Source: JAHDCE01 sp051275765 (GTDB lineage: Bacteria > Bacteroidota > Bacteroidia > Chitinophagales > Saprospiraceae). Taken from it: a DNA stretch of 5,697 bases. The stretch is taken from contig JBNMOV010000334.1 of the NCBI GenBank assembly GCA_051275765.1, forward strand, positions 1 to 5,697. Direction: 5' to 3'. Below are positions 1 through 5,365 of this stretch, piece by piece (the first letter of the stretch is position 1; each line of letters opens with the position of its first letter). Under the pieces are notes generated by a model, which saw nothing but the letters and a program-made list of their open reading frames with translations, searched no databases and had not been told where the DNA came from. Position numbers and translations under genes: made by a program.

Positions 1-80
1 AGTAAATTACTGATGACATTCAATGCGACGTGTTTCTTATAATTCTCTATGTATTTGAGTAAACCCTTGAGTGATTTCAT
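1..80 (-). CDS. ABC exporter (fused permease/ATPase type), N-terminus only
   Basis: This gene runs off the left edge; only 26 codons are visible. They begin at the ATG at 80..78 and read MKSLKGLLKYIENYKKHVAL followed by NVISNL. The pattern of a short basic lead, an L-x-x-Y-I-x-x-Y-K-K motif and an N-x-I-x-N-L motif entering a hydrophobic stretch is, from memory, typical of the cytoplasmic lead and first membrane helix of MsbA-like ABC exporters in Bacteroidota. Such proteins pump lipids or other hydrophobic compounds across the inner membrane. The start codon overlaps the TGA stop of the upstream gene as ATGA, so translation is probably coupled and the two genes probably share a transcript. 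The family call rests on a very short stretch. Any other protein with a similar membrane-anchored start is possible. Confidence 0.55.
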   Translation of the reverse strand, partial: MKSLKGLLKYIENYKKHVALNVISNL

Positions 81-862
81 TCTACAATTACACTCTTATA
101 TGCTTCTTTGGTAATAGTATTCTCTTCATTTAATCCTATATTCATCTTATAATCCAATTCGATGACATCACCTGAAACTACATTTGCCAATATCTCTTTC
201 ATCGCTGGAGTAAAGTTACCATCTTCGCTTTCTATGGATTTAGGTATGTCATTGTGAATCAACGTGAGTTTTAATCTCAGTAATTCATTCTTGATACTGC
301 CTATAGCACAAATATTATCTTTCTGCAATTCATCATTAGCCATTCCTTTTATAACATCCACTGCTACAAAATCAGTCAGATAATCAGCACAGAATAAATC
401 ATTCAATACAGCAAATCTTTCTGTCTGCACTGGTGGAGCTAATTTAAATTTGACAGGAAGAGTAAACTGTACCCTTACCTTTTCTCCATTTTGTTTACCT
501 GGCATCCAATTAGGCATCTGCTTCATTACTTCTAGTGCTGCATCTCCACAGCCATTCCCAATATCTCTCAATATTTCATGGTTGGTGACTGTTCCATCTT
601 TTTCTACTGTAAATCGGATGACGACTGTACCTTCAGTACTATCTATAACTGCTTGTTCCGGATAATAGACATTTTGGAAAATAAAACTCATAATAGTCGC
701 ATCAGAACATTGCTTTCGTTGTTCCTTTACTTCATGTTCGGAGCACTCTCCAAAGTATGGCATTTCTTCTACAATCTTAAATACTTCCTCTTCTTGGGCA
801 GAAACAGTCCCTTGAAAAAAGAAAAATGCACAAAAAGCAATAAAAAAGTAAGCTCTATTCAT
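77..862 (-). CDS. Secreted TonB-C-domain protein with GldM-like C-terminal half
   Basis: This encodes 261 residues starting at ATG 862..860. An upstream in-frame TTG at 883 would add seven residues before the signal peptide and is less likely. Residues 1-22 form a signal peptide (hydrophobic IAFCAFFFF core, then VSA|QEEE as the likely cleavage site). Residues about 62-142 form a TonB C-terminal domain: YYPEQA, then EGTVVIRFTVEKDG, the RDIGNGCGDAA turn, MPNWMPGKQNGE and VRVQFTLPVKFKL. Residues about 145-261 have no TonB similarity. Their pattern (two beta-rich segments, G-x-F-T-P-x-M-K-E-I-L, then V-x-S-G-D-V-I-E-L) recalls the C-terminal domain of the gliding-motility protein GldM. The protein has a cleavable signal instead of the usual TonB membrane anchor and no proline-rich spanner, so it is probably not a classical energy transducer. 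It is more likely a periplasmic binding or scaffold protein. Its stop overlaps the start of the ABC-exporter-like gene. Family membership is firm; the role is not known. Confidence 0.85.
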   Translation of the reverse strand: MNRAYFFIAFCAFFFFQGTVSAQEEEVFKIVEEMPYFGECSEHEVKEQRKQCSDATIMSFIFQNVYYPEQAVIDSTEGTVVIRFTVEKDGTVTNHEILRDIGNGCGDAALEVMKQMPNWMPGKQNGEKVRVQFTLPVKFKLAPPVQTERFAVLNDLFCADYLTDFVAVDVIKGMANDELQKDNICAIGSIKNELLRLKLTLIHNDIPKSIESEDGNFTPAMKEILANVVSGDVIELDYKMNIGLNEENTITKEAYKSVIVE

Positions 863-880
863 CTTCTTTGAATTGAATTT

Positions 881-888
881 CAAAATTA
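881..888 (-). promoter_or_regulatory. Possible Bacteroidota -7 box for the TonB-C gene
   Basis: On the minus strand the bases read TAATTTTG, an exact match to the Bacteroidota -7 consensus TAnnTTTG, about 19 bases upstream of the ATG at 862. No TTTG -33 box is seen at the expected 19-21 base spacing. This is therefore a half-match in AT-rich sequence and may be chance. Confidence 0.25.
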
Positions 889-1013
889 TGTTAAATTTGT
901 CGACATAAGGAATGTTAAGGTGTAGATAATAAATAAACTACCTAGAATTGACAAGTCAAAGTGGGTAGATTCTTTATATTTTATTTCCTTGAATAAACAA
1001 ATGTTCATTCCTT

Positions 1014-1174
1014 AGTGAAACGTATTTAATAAATTGAGCCAGAATGGGTAGTAATTTTTTCTTCTAAAGAATTCAAAAAATCGTTGCATAGCCGTAGCTA
1101 CGGAACTATTTTTTGTGTTTTTTAGAAGAAAAAAGAACAAGCATAATGGCTAATGTTATTGAATTCGTTTCACT
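1014..1174. repeat. Large imperfect palindromic element (element A)
   Basis: Nearly the whole 161 bases fold back on themselves. The ends are AGTGAAACG (1014..1022) and CGTTTCACT (1166..1174). Inside, TTTTTTCTTCTAAA (1055..1068) pairs perfectly with TTTAGAAGAAAAAA (1121..1134), and the centre is the 12-base palindrome CCGTAGCTACGG (1092..1103). Between these blocks the two arms still match at many positions, for example ATT(T/C)AATAA and CAAAAAAT. There is no ORF. The core TAGCCGTAGCTACG (1089..1102) matches 13 of 14 bases of the core of the inserted element at 4747..4906, and (A)GTGA..AACG also recurs there. The length is close to the 160 bp of that element. I infer a diverged member of the same repeat family. 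Its own target duplication is not evident, so the outer boundaries are uncertain. Confidence 0.6.
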
Positions 1175-1186
1175 TACCAATATAAG

Positions 1187-1243
1187 AACGAAGAAATTAC
1201 ATTATTCGTTTGCTTGGGCAAATGAATAATGTAATATTTCGTT
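1187..1243. repeat. Strong 18 bp hairpin with an outer 6 bp extension
   Basis: ATTACATTATTCGTTTGC (1196..1213) pairs with GCAAATGAATAATGTAAT (1218..1235) across a TTGG loop, with one mismatch (a G-U pair in RNA). After a small internal loop, AACGAA (1187..1192) pairs with TTCGTT (1238..1243). Each arm, read outward from the loop, resembles the terminal repeat of the element at 4747..4906 (GCAA..GAATAAT..A..TTTCGT). The hairpin may therefore be two abutting element ends rather than a terminator. It has no T-tract typical of a rho-independent terminator. Confidence 0.55.
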
Positions 1244-1347
1244 TGCAAAAATACACTAATTGTAATGACCCAATAGACATTAGAGCATGTTTTAAATTTT
1301 ATAAATATGCCCTTATTTTTTATCATTACGAGGAACATCCTTTTGAA

Positions 1348-1352
1348 AAGGA
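1348..1352 (+). promoter_or_regulatory. AAGGA ribosome-binding-like site before the symporter
   Basis: AAGGA lies nine bases before ATG 1362 and supports that start. It is the 3' half of CCTTTTGAAAAGG (1339..1351), so CCTT could pair with AAGG around a five-base loop and partly mask it. Shine-Dalgarno sites are usually weak in Bacteroidota, so its contribution is uncertain. Confidence 0.35.
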
Positions 1353-1361
1353 AAAATATTT

Positions 1362-2906
1362 ATGCTTGATCAACTGAATCCGTCTATAATACTACTCATA
1401 GTAGCTGCATATTTTTTGCTGCTTATCACTATTTCCTATTTCACGGGAAAAGAATCCAACAACGAGAATTTCTTTCTTGCTGGAAGGCAATCTCCGTGGT
1501 ATGTGGTAGCATTTGGTATGGTGGGTGCATCGCTTTCTGGTGTTACTTTCATATCTGTTCCTGGATGGGTAGAAGGTAGCCGTTTTTCCTATATGGCTAT
1601 GGTTTTTGGTTATTTCTTTGGATATATGTTCATTGCCTTTGTGCTGATGCCCATGTATTATAAGATGAAACTGACTTCCATTTATACCTATTTGGAAAAA
1701 CGTTTTGGTAATGTTTCCTATAAAACGGGTGCTTCGTTCTTTTTGCTTTCTAGAACTATTGGAGCTTCATTCAGGCTGTATTTGGTCGCATTAGTCTTAC
1801 AGGAATTTGTCATGAGTTCCTTTGGAGTTCCTTTTCCAATTACTGTTTTAGGAACAATTTTCTTAATCTGGGTTTATACATTCAGAGGAGGAATCAAAAC
1901 GATTATTTGGACGGATACCTTACAAACACTGGCTATGCTAGTGGCAGTTATTCTTACGATTGTATTCATTGGTAATAAGATGAATTTAGGATTAGGAGAA
2001 ATGGTGAGTATGGTGAGCCAGTCTGAATATTCTCAGATATTCTTCTTTAAGGATTTCGCAGAAGATGGCAGACATTTCTTTAAGATGTTTATATCTGGTG
2101 TATTCGTAGCGATTGTAATGACTGGTTTGGATCAGGATATGATGCAGAAAAACTTGAGTTGTCGTACACTAAAAGATGCTCAAAAAAATATGGTTACATT
2201 TAGTATCGTATTGATTTTTGTAAATTTACTTTTCCTAGGAATGGGAGCATTACTTTATATTTATGCTTCTAGTGTAGGTATAGGTATTCCAGAAAAAACG
2301 GATCTACTCTACCCTACTATTGCCTTACAACATCTACCTCCTGCGGCTGGAATTGTATTCATTATAGGATTAGTAGCAGCAGCTTATTCTAGTGCAGATT
2401 CTGCTTTGACTGCATTGACCACTTCATTCTGTGTAGACATTTTAGGATTTGAGAAAAAGATGCTTAAAGAAAAAGAAGAATCTGATAACTACGATGATAA
2501 TTTATTAGATGAAACATCTATTAGTGACACTTCTCAGTCTATGAAACGAACCAGAACATTGGTTCATATTGGATTTTCCATCTTACTTTTCTTCGTTATC
2601 ATGATATTTTGGTTCATCAATGATGAAGCTGTCATTAAGCAAATATTCACTATAGCAGGTTATACTTATGGTCCATTATTAGGCTTGTACTTCTTTGGTT
2701 TCTTTACTAAACAGCAGGTACAGGATAATTGGACATGGTTGGTTTGCTTAGCTGCTCCTATATTGACCTTCTTCTTAAAATGGATTCTGGCGACTTATAT
2801 AGGTTATAATCTGAGTTTTGAATTATTGATTCTTAATGGATTATTGACCTTTATTGGCTTGTTCTTTATTTCTTACTATGATCCAGATACTGCTGAAGTG
2901 GTGTAA
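1362..2906 (+). CDS. Sodium:solute symporter (SSF family)
   Basis: This 514-residue inner-membrane transporter of the SSF (SGLT/PutP) family couples sodium entry to uptake of an organic solute. The length is normal and about 13 hydrophobic segments can be counted. Residues 39-70 carry LAGRQSPWYVVAFGM and GASLSGVTFISVPG, the unwound first core helix that contributes to the Na2 sodium site. RGGIKTIIWTDTLQ at 175-188 is the family signature loop. AAAYSSADSAL at 339-349 holds the paired serines (S343, S344) that in SSF transporters complete the sodium site. A hydrophilic, strongly acidic insert at about 364-396 (KEKEESDNYDDN and onward) lies in a cytoplasmic or periplasmic loop after that helix and is longer than in simple family members. 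The substrate cannot be read from the sequence; sugar, amino acid or sialic-acid-like compounds are all possible. The gene stands alone, with repeat-rich spacers on both sides. Confidence 0.92.
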   Translation: MLDQLNPSIILLIVAAYFLLLITISYFTGKESNNENFFLAGRQSPWYVVAFGMVGASLSGVTFISVPGWVEGSRFSYMAMVFGYFFGYMFIAFVLMPMYYKMKLTSIYTYLEKRFGNVSYKTGASFFLLSRTIGASFRLYLVALVLQEFVMSSFGVPFPITVLGTIFLIWVYTFRGGIKTIIWTDTLQTLAMLVAVILTIVFIGNKMNLGLGEMVSMVSQSEYSQIFFFKDFAEDGRHFFKMFISGVFVAIVMTGLDQDMMQKNLSCRTLKDAQKNMVTFSIVLIFVNLLFLGMGALLYIYASSVGIGIPEKTDLLYPTIALQHLPPAAGIVFIIGLVAAAYSSADSALTALTTSFCVDILGFEKKMLKEKEESDNYDDNLLDETSISDTSQSMKRTRTLVHIGFSILLFFVIMIFWFINDEAVIKQIFTIAGYTYGPLLGLYFFGFFTKQQVQDNWTWLVCLAAPILTFFLKWILATYIGYNLSFELLILNGLLTFIGLFFISYYDPDTAEVV

Positions 2907-2927
2907 AATATTGAGTAAAGCATTTCT

Positions 2928-2963
2928 CCTAAAAAACTCATTTTAACCGCAGAGTTTTTTAGG
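2928..2963 (+). terminator. Probable terminator hairpin of the symporter gene
   Basis: CCTAAAAAACTC (2928..2939) and GAGTTTTTTAGG (2952..2963) form a perfect 12 bp stem with a 12-base loop, 22 bases after the symporter stop codon. The T-run is inside the 3' arm rather than after it, so the stem is not a textbook intrinsic terminator. The 3' arm overlaps the left end of the palindromic repeat at 2945..3050. Confidence 0.5.
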
Positions 2964-3050
2964 AATATTTTGCAGAGTTACACAGAGTAATTCGTTCAAA
3001 ATAAACGCTGTGTAACTCTGCAAAATCACTCTTTTTATAACTCTGCGATT
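2945..3050. repeat. Nested palindromic repeat built on GCAGAGTT units
   Basis: The inner arms ATTTTGCAGAGTTACACAG (2967..2985) and its exact complement at 3008..3026 give a perfect 19 bp stem. The outer arms AACCGCAGAGTT (2945..2956) and AACTCTGCGATT (3039..3050) pair at 11 of 12 positions. The unit (C)GCAGAGTT therefore occurs twice in each orientation within 106 bases. There is no ORF. The outer stem and the hairpin at 2928..2963 compete for bases 2952..2956, so they cannot both form. This family is unrelated in sequence to the TAGCTACG-core elements. Confidence 0.7.
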
Positions 3051-3135
3051 AATTATTAGCACCTATTTTATCCTCCTTAGGCCACGTTAACATATTACTA
3101 AAATTACATGCCTAATTCATTTTTTTCGCCTTGTT

Positions 3136-3151
3136 TGGCGTGAATATTGTG
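3136..3151 (+). promoter_or_regulatory. Possible sigma-54 (-24/-12) promoter
   Basis: TGGCGTGAATATTGTG resembles the sigma-54 consensus TGGCACG-N4-TTGCA. The TGGC block and the seven-base spacing to TTG are right, but the -12 block reads TTGT instead of TTGC. It would give a leader of roughly 135 bases to the sigma-54-type activator at 3299, consistent with autoregulation. The match is imperfect and could be chance. Confidence 0.22.
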
Positions 3152-3188
3152 ATAGGAATAAAAATATACATTATAATTTATTATTATT

Positions 3189-3196
3189 TATATTTG
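3189..3196 (+). promoter_or_regulatory. Possible Bacteroidota -7 box for the regulator gene
   Basis: TATATTTG fits TAnnTTTG exactly and lies about 100 bases before ATG 3299. No TTTG is found 19-21 bases upstream. It is an alternative to the sigma-54-like site at 3136..3151. Both are weak. Confidence 0.25.
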
Positions 3197-3298
3197 TATG
3201 AAATTCGTTTTTTCCCCTTGGTATGCTGTTTATACATTATAAATGATGTATATTCCTTGTTATAACAGATTACCAAACTTAATTTTTTATACCAACAC

Positions 3299-4573
3299 AT
3301 GGCTAAAATTCTAATAGTTGACGACGAGATAGCGATCAGAAGAACGCTAAGAGATATTCTTGAATTTGAAAAACACGTCGTTGACGAATCAGGCGATGGT
3401 TTGGATGGTCTCGCAAAAATCAAACGTAATAAGTATGATGTAGTGATCATGGACATCAAGATGCCTAAAATGGATGGTCTTGAAGCCTTGGATCGTATAC
3501 AAATCTTATCTCCTGATACGCCAGTCATCATGATTTCTGGTCATGGAAATATCGAAACGGCTGTAGAAGCTGTAAAAAAGGGAGCGTTTGACTATATCTC
3601 CAAGCCACCAGATCTGAATCGTCTATTGATTACTATTCGTAATGCAATGGATAAATCTAGTCTGATTACTGAGACTAAGGTGCTGAAAAGACGAGTCAAT
3701 AAAAATAAGACACAGGAAATTATTGGAGAAACGGAAGCTATCAGTAAAATCAAAACTACGATAGAACGTGTAGCTCCTACAGATGCTAGAGTATTAATTA
3801 CAGGTAGCAATGGAACTGGCAAAGAATTAGTAGCTAGATGGTTACATGAATATAGCAATCGAAATAAGCAATCTATAGTAGAAGTCAACTGTGCAGCAAT
3901 TCCAGCGGAATTGATAGAAAGTGAACTTTTTGGACATGAAAAAGGAGCATTTACTTCTGCACATAAACAGCGTATTGGTAAATTTGAACAAGCGAATGCT
4001 GGTACATTATTCTTAGATGAAATCGGGGATATGTCTTTGTCTGCACAGGCTAAGGTACTTCGTGCTTTGCAGGAAAATAAAATTACCAGAGTAGGTGGAG
4101 ATAAGGAAATATCTGTGGATGTACGTGTGGTAGCTGCCACGAATAAAGAGCTTCGTAGTGAAATCGCCAAAGGTAATTTCAGAGAGGATTTGTACCATAG
4201 ACTGGCAGTGATCATTATTCATGTGCCACCATTGAATGATCGTCGAGAGGATATTCCTTTATTGGTGCAGTATTTCGTAGCGAAAGTGTGTGATGATTAT
4301 GGAATGCCTCAGAAAAAGGTAGCACAGAAAGCTATCATTGCTTTACAAAATGTCAATTGGACAGGTAATATTCGTGAATTGCGTAATGTAGTCGAGCGTT
4401 TAATTATCTTGAGTGACAAGGAAATCACAGAAGAAGATGTGTATAGTTATGTGATGCCAAGTTCTTCTACAGAATCTCGTTTCCGTGAGTTCTTTGACAA
4501 GTTCAATAATATGAGTGAATTGCAGGAATTTATTGAAAAAGAATACAATAATTACAAAAAGGCTGGGAGCTAA
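3299..4573 (+). CDS. NtrC-family sigma-54 response regulator lacking the HTH domain
   Basis: This is a 424-residue cytoplasmic response regulator. Residues 1-120 are a receiver: acidic pair D8/D9, phospho-acceptor D52 in VVIMDIKMPKMDG, S80 and K102 (SKPP). Residues about 138-370 are an AAA+ sigma-54 interaction domain with Walker A GSNGTGKE (169-176), the sigma-54 contact loop GAFTSA (216-221, where GAFTGA is usual), Walker B GTLFLDEIGD (235-244), an R-rich segment FREDLYHRL (294-302) with candidate arginine fingers, and sensor II WTGNIRELRNVVERL (354-368). A phosphorylated hexamer would use ATP to open sigma-54 promoter complexes. After residue 370 only about 54 residues follow, ending in an acidic/basic helix (ELQEFIEKEYNNYKK). 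No Fis-type helix-turn-helix is present, and none is encoded in another frame downstream. The gene seems monocistronic and has no histidine kinase beside it. The family is certain; the target genes and signal are unknown. Confidence 0.95.
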   Translation: MAKILIVDDEIAIRRTLRDILEFEKHVVDESGDGLDGLAKIKRNKYDVVIMDIKMPKMDGLEALDRIQILSPDTPVIMISGHGNIETAVEAVKKGAFDYISKPPDLNRLLITIRNAMDKSSLITETKVLKRRVNKNKTQEIIGETEAISKIKTTIERVAPTDARVLITGSNGTGKELVARWLHEYSNRNKQSIVEVNCAAIPAELIESELFGHEKGAFTSAHKQRIGKFEQANAGTLFLDEIGDMSLSAQAKVLRALQENKITRVGGDKEISVDVRVVAATNKELRSEIAKGNFREDLYHRLAVIIIHVPPLNDRREDIPLLVQYFVAKVCDDYGMPQKKVAQKAIIALQNVNWTGNIRELRNVVERLIILSDKEITEEDVYSYVMPSSSTESRFREFFDKFNNMSELQEFIEKEYNNYKKAGS

Positions 4574-4596
4574 AATTTAGCTTTCTACCCTATTAC

Positions 4597-4630
4597 AAAG
4601 CCCCTTGAAATCTAGATTTCAAGGGGCTTT
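4597..4630. terminator. Perfect 34-nt palindrome, probable bidirectional terminator
   Basis: The 34 bases are an exact palindrome centred on TCTAGA (4611..4616), with outer arms AAAGCCCCTTGAAATC and its complement. The GC block GCCCC/GGGGC sits at the base of the stem and is flanked by A and T runs on both sides, as in a bidirectional rho-independent terminator. It lies 24 bases after the regulator stop and about 85 bases past the old stop of the convergent decayed gene, so it can end transcription from both sides. Confidence 0.85.
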
Positions 4631-4743
4631 TACGTTAACGAACCTTATTCCAATTAATAACAATAATTCCCTAACTTAGAAATGAGGTACGGGATAGTTT
4701 AATACGCTTTTAAAACTACTTCACACTCACTTTTTTTTTAGTC

Positions 4744-4911
4744 TTATACGCAATTGAATAATATATTTCGTATTGGATATGTTTACTCATTAGTGAGATA
4801 ACGAGGCACAAAACACAGTCGTAGCCATAGCTACGACGAGTATTTGTAACGAAGTAATCTTGCGAAGGAGTCCATTTATATACGAAAGGTATTATTCAAT
4901 TGCGTATTATA
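4744..4911. repeat. Short direct repeats flanking the inserted element
   Basis: TTATA occurs at 4744..4748 and again at 4907..4911. If the element is taken as the symmetric 160 bp from 4747 to 4906, the duplication is TTA (4744..4746 and 4907..4909). If it is taken as 4749..4906, the duplication is the five bases TTATA. Both choices give the same restored gene when 163 bases are removed. Confidence 0.65.
4747..4906. mobile_element. 160 bp MITE-like element (element B) with 27-nt terminal inverted repeats
   Basis: The left end TACGCAATTGAATAATA-ta-TTTCGTAT (4747..4773) and the right end (4880..4906) are inverted copies, matching at 25 of 27 positions. The centre is an 8 bp hairpin, GTCGTAGC (4818..4825) and GCTACGAC (4830..4837), with a CATA loop. 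A small CTCA-TTAG-TGAG hairpin lies at 4787..4798. There is no ORF, so movement would need a transposase supplied elsewhere. It interrupts the decayed gene 4716..5376 close to its 3' end and supplies an in-frame TAA at 4878..4876. Short direct repeats (TTA or TTATA) flank it. The core matches that of the palindrome at 1014..1174. The transposase family cannot be named from this window. Confidence 0.8.
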
Positions 4912-5365
4912 AGTGATTTCCGCATTGCTGTTGGTGTGAAAACGATCGTCTATCGTCGCTCCTTTGGAAGTATTCGCTTCCAAGGTAATAACCAAATTTT
5001 CCAATTTTCCTAGATTTCATTCTTCAGATAAACCCTTCTTCAATATTTTTTCAGAAGAGACGAAAAAACGTCCTGCCTGCACATCATTCGAAGGTATTCT
5101 CATAGAAGACAATTGCTGTGATTTTCCATTTTGGTGATTTCTCCACATATAAACCGACATTCCTTCATAAGCTTGGCTGTTATCCCAAGATATTTCGAAA
5201 CCCTTCGCAGGATCAACAATAGCGGGCAATATCAGTTTCAAGTCCTTGGCAGGTGTTTTGATAGCGGAAGCATAAGTCTCGCCATTACCCAATTGTACCT
5301 CTAGTTTGTAATTCGTATTGAGTTTCACATCACCCAATGCCTTACAAGTATAATAAGAAATACCA

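Larger units (their letters stand above)
863..1361. other. Divergent intergenic spacer rich in inverted repeats
   Basis: This spacer of about 500 bases separates the leftward TonB-C gene from the rightward symporter gene. No coding sequence or RNA gene is recognisable. From 863 to about 1010 only AT-rich DNA is seen. The interval 1014..1174 is one large imperfect palindrome, and 1187..1243 is a strong hairpin. From 1244 to 1361 lies the symporter leader. Both flanking genes must be transcribed from promoters in this spacer. No two-box Bacteroidota promoter (TTTG / TAnnTTTG at proper spacing) was found on either strand by eye. Confidence 0.6.
3051..3298. other. Long AT-rich leader of the NtrC-family regulator
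   Basis: No gene is seen here. The stretch is very AT-rich and holds possible promoter and operator signals for the regulator gene. The 12-base direct repeat TATACATTATAA occurs at 3165..3176 and 3231..3242. The second copy also begins an inverted repeat, TATACAT (3231..3237) and ATGTATA (3246..3252) with an eight-base spacer. Such repeats could be protein-binding sites but are low in complexity. No Shine-Dalgarno sequence precedes ATG 3299. Confidence 0.4.

Noticed and set aside
450..871. Open frames on the plus strand opposite the TonB-C-domain gene
   Set aside because: They lie entirely antisense to a well-supported gene and show no recognisable domain; compositional shadows.
863..883. 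Upstream TTG start for the TonB-C-domain protein
   Set aside because: It adds seven residues before a complete signal peptide that already starts with ATG, and it overlaps a possible -7 promoter box.
1140..1165. Sigma-54-like TGGC...TTGA near 1147
   Set aside because: The spacing to the second block is one base too long, the -12 block is wrong, and it lies inside the palindromic element.
2928..3050. CRISPR array suggested by repeated GCAGAGTT units
   Set aside because: The units are inverted and irregularly spaced, with no uniform repeats or spacers and no cas genes.
3184..3531. Minus-strand open frame over the regulator start and leader
   Set aside because: Most of it is antisense to the receiver domain, and the rest is low-complexity leader sequence.
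3592..4222. Minus-strand open frames opposite the AAA+ domain
   Set aside because: They are antisense to a highly conserved domain, with no family-like sequence.
4568..4582. AGCTAAAATTTAGCT palindrome over the regulator stop codon
   Set aside because: It has only a one-base centre, so it makes no useful hairpin. The 34-nt palindrome just downstream is the better terminator.
5017..5337. Intact 106-residue gene starting at TTG 5337
   Set aside because: Protein-like sequence extends both upstream of the TTG and beyond the TGA, so it is the middle of a broken gene rather than a small complete one.
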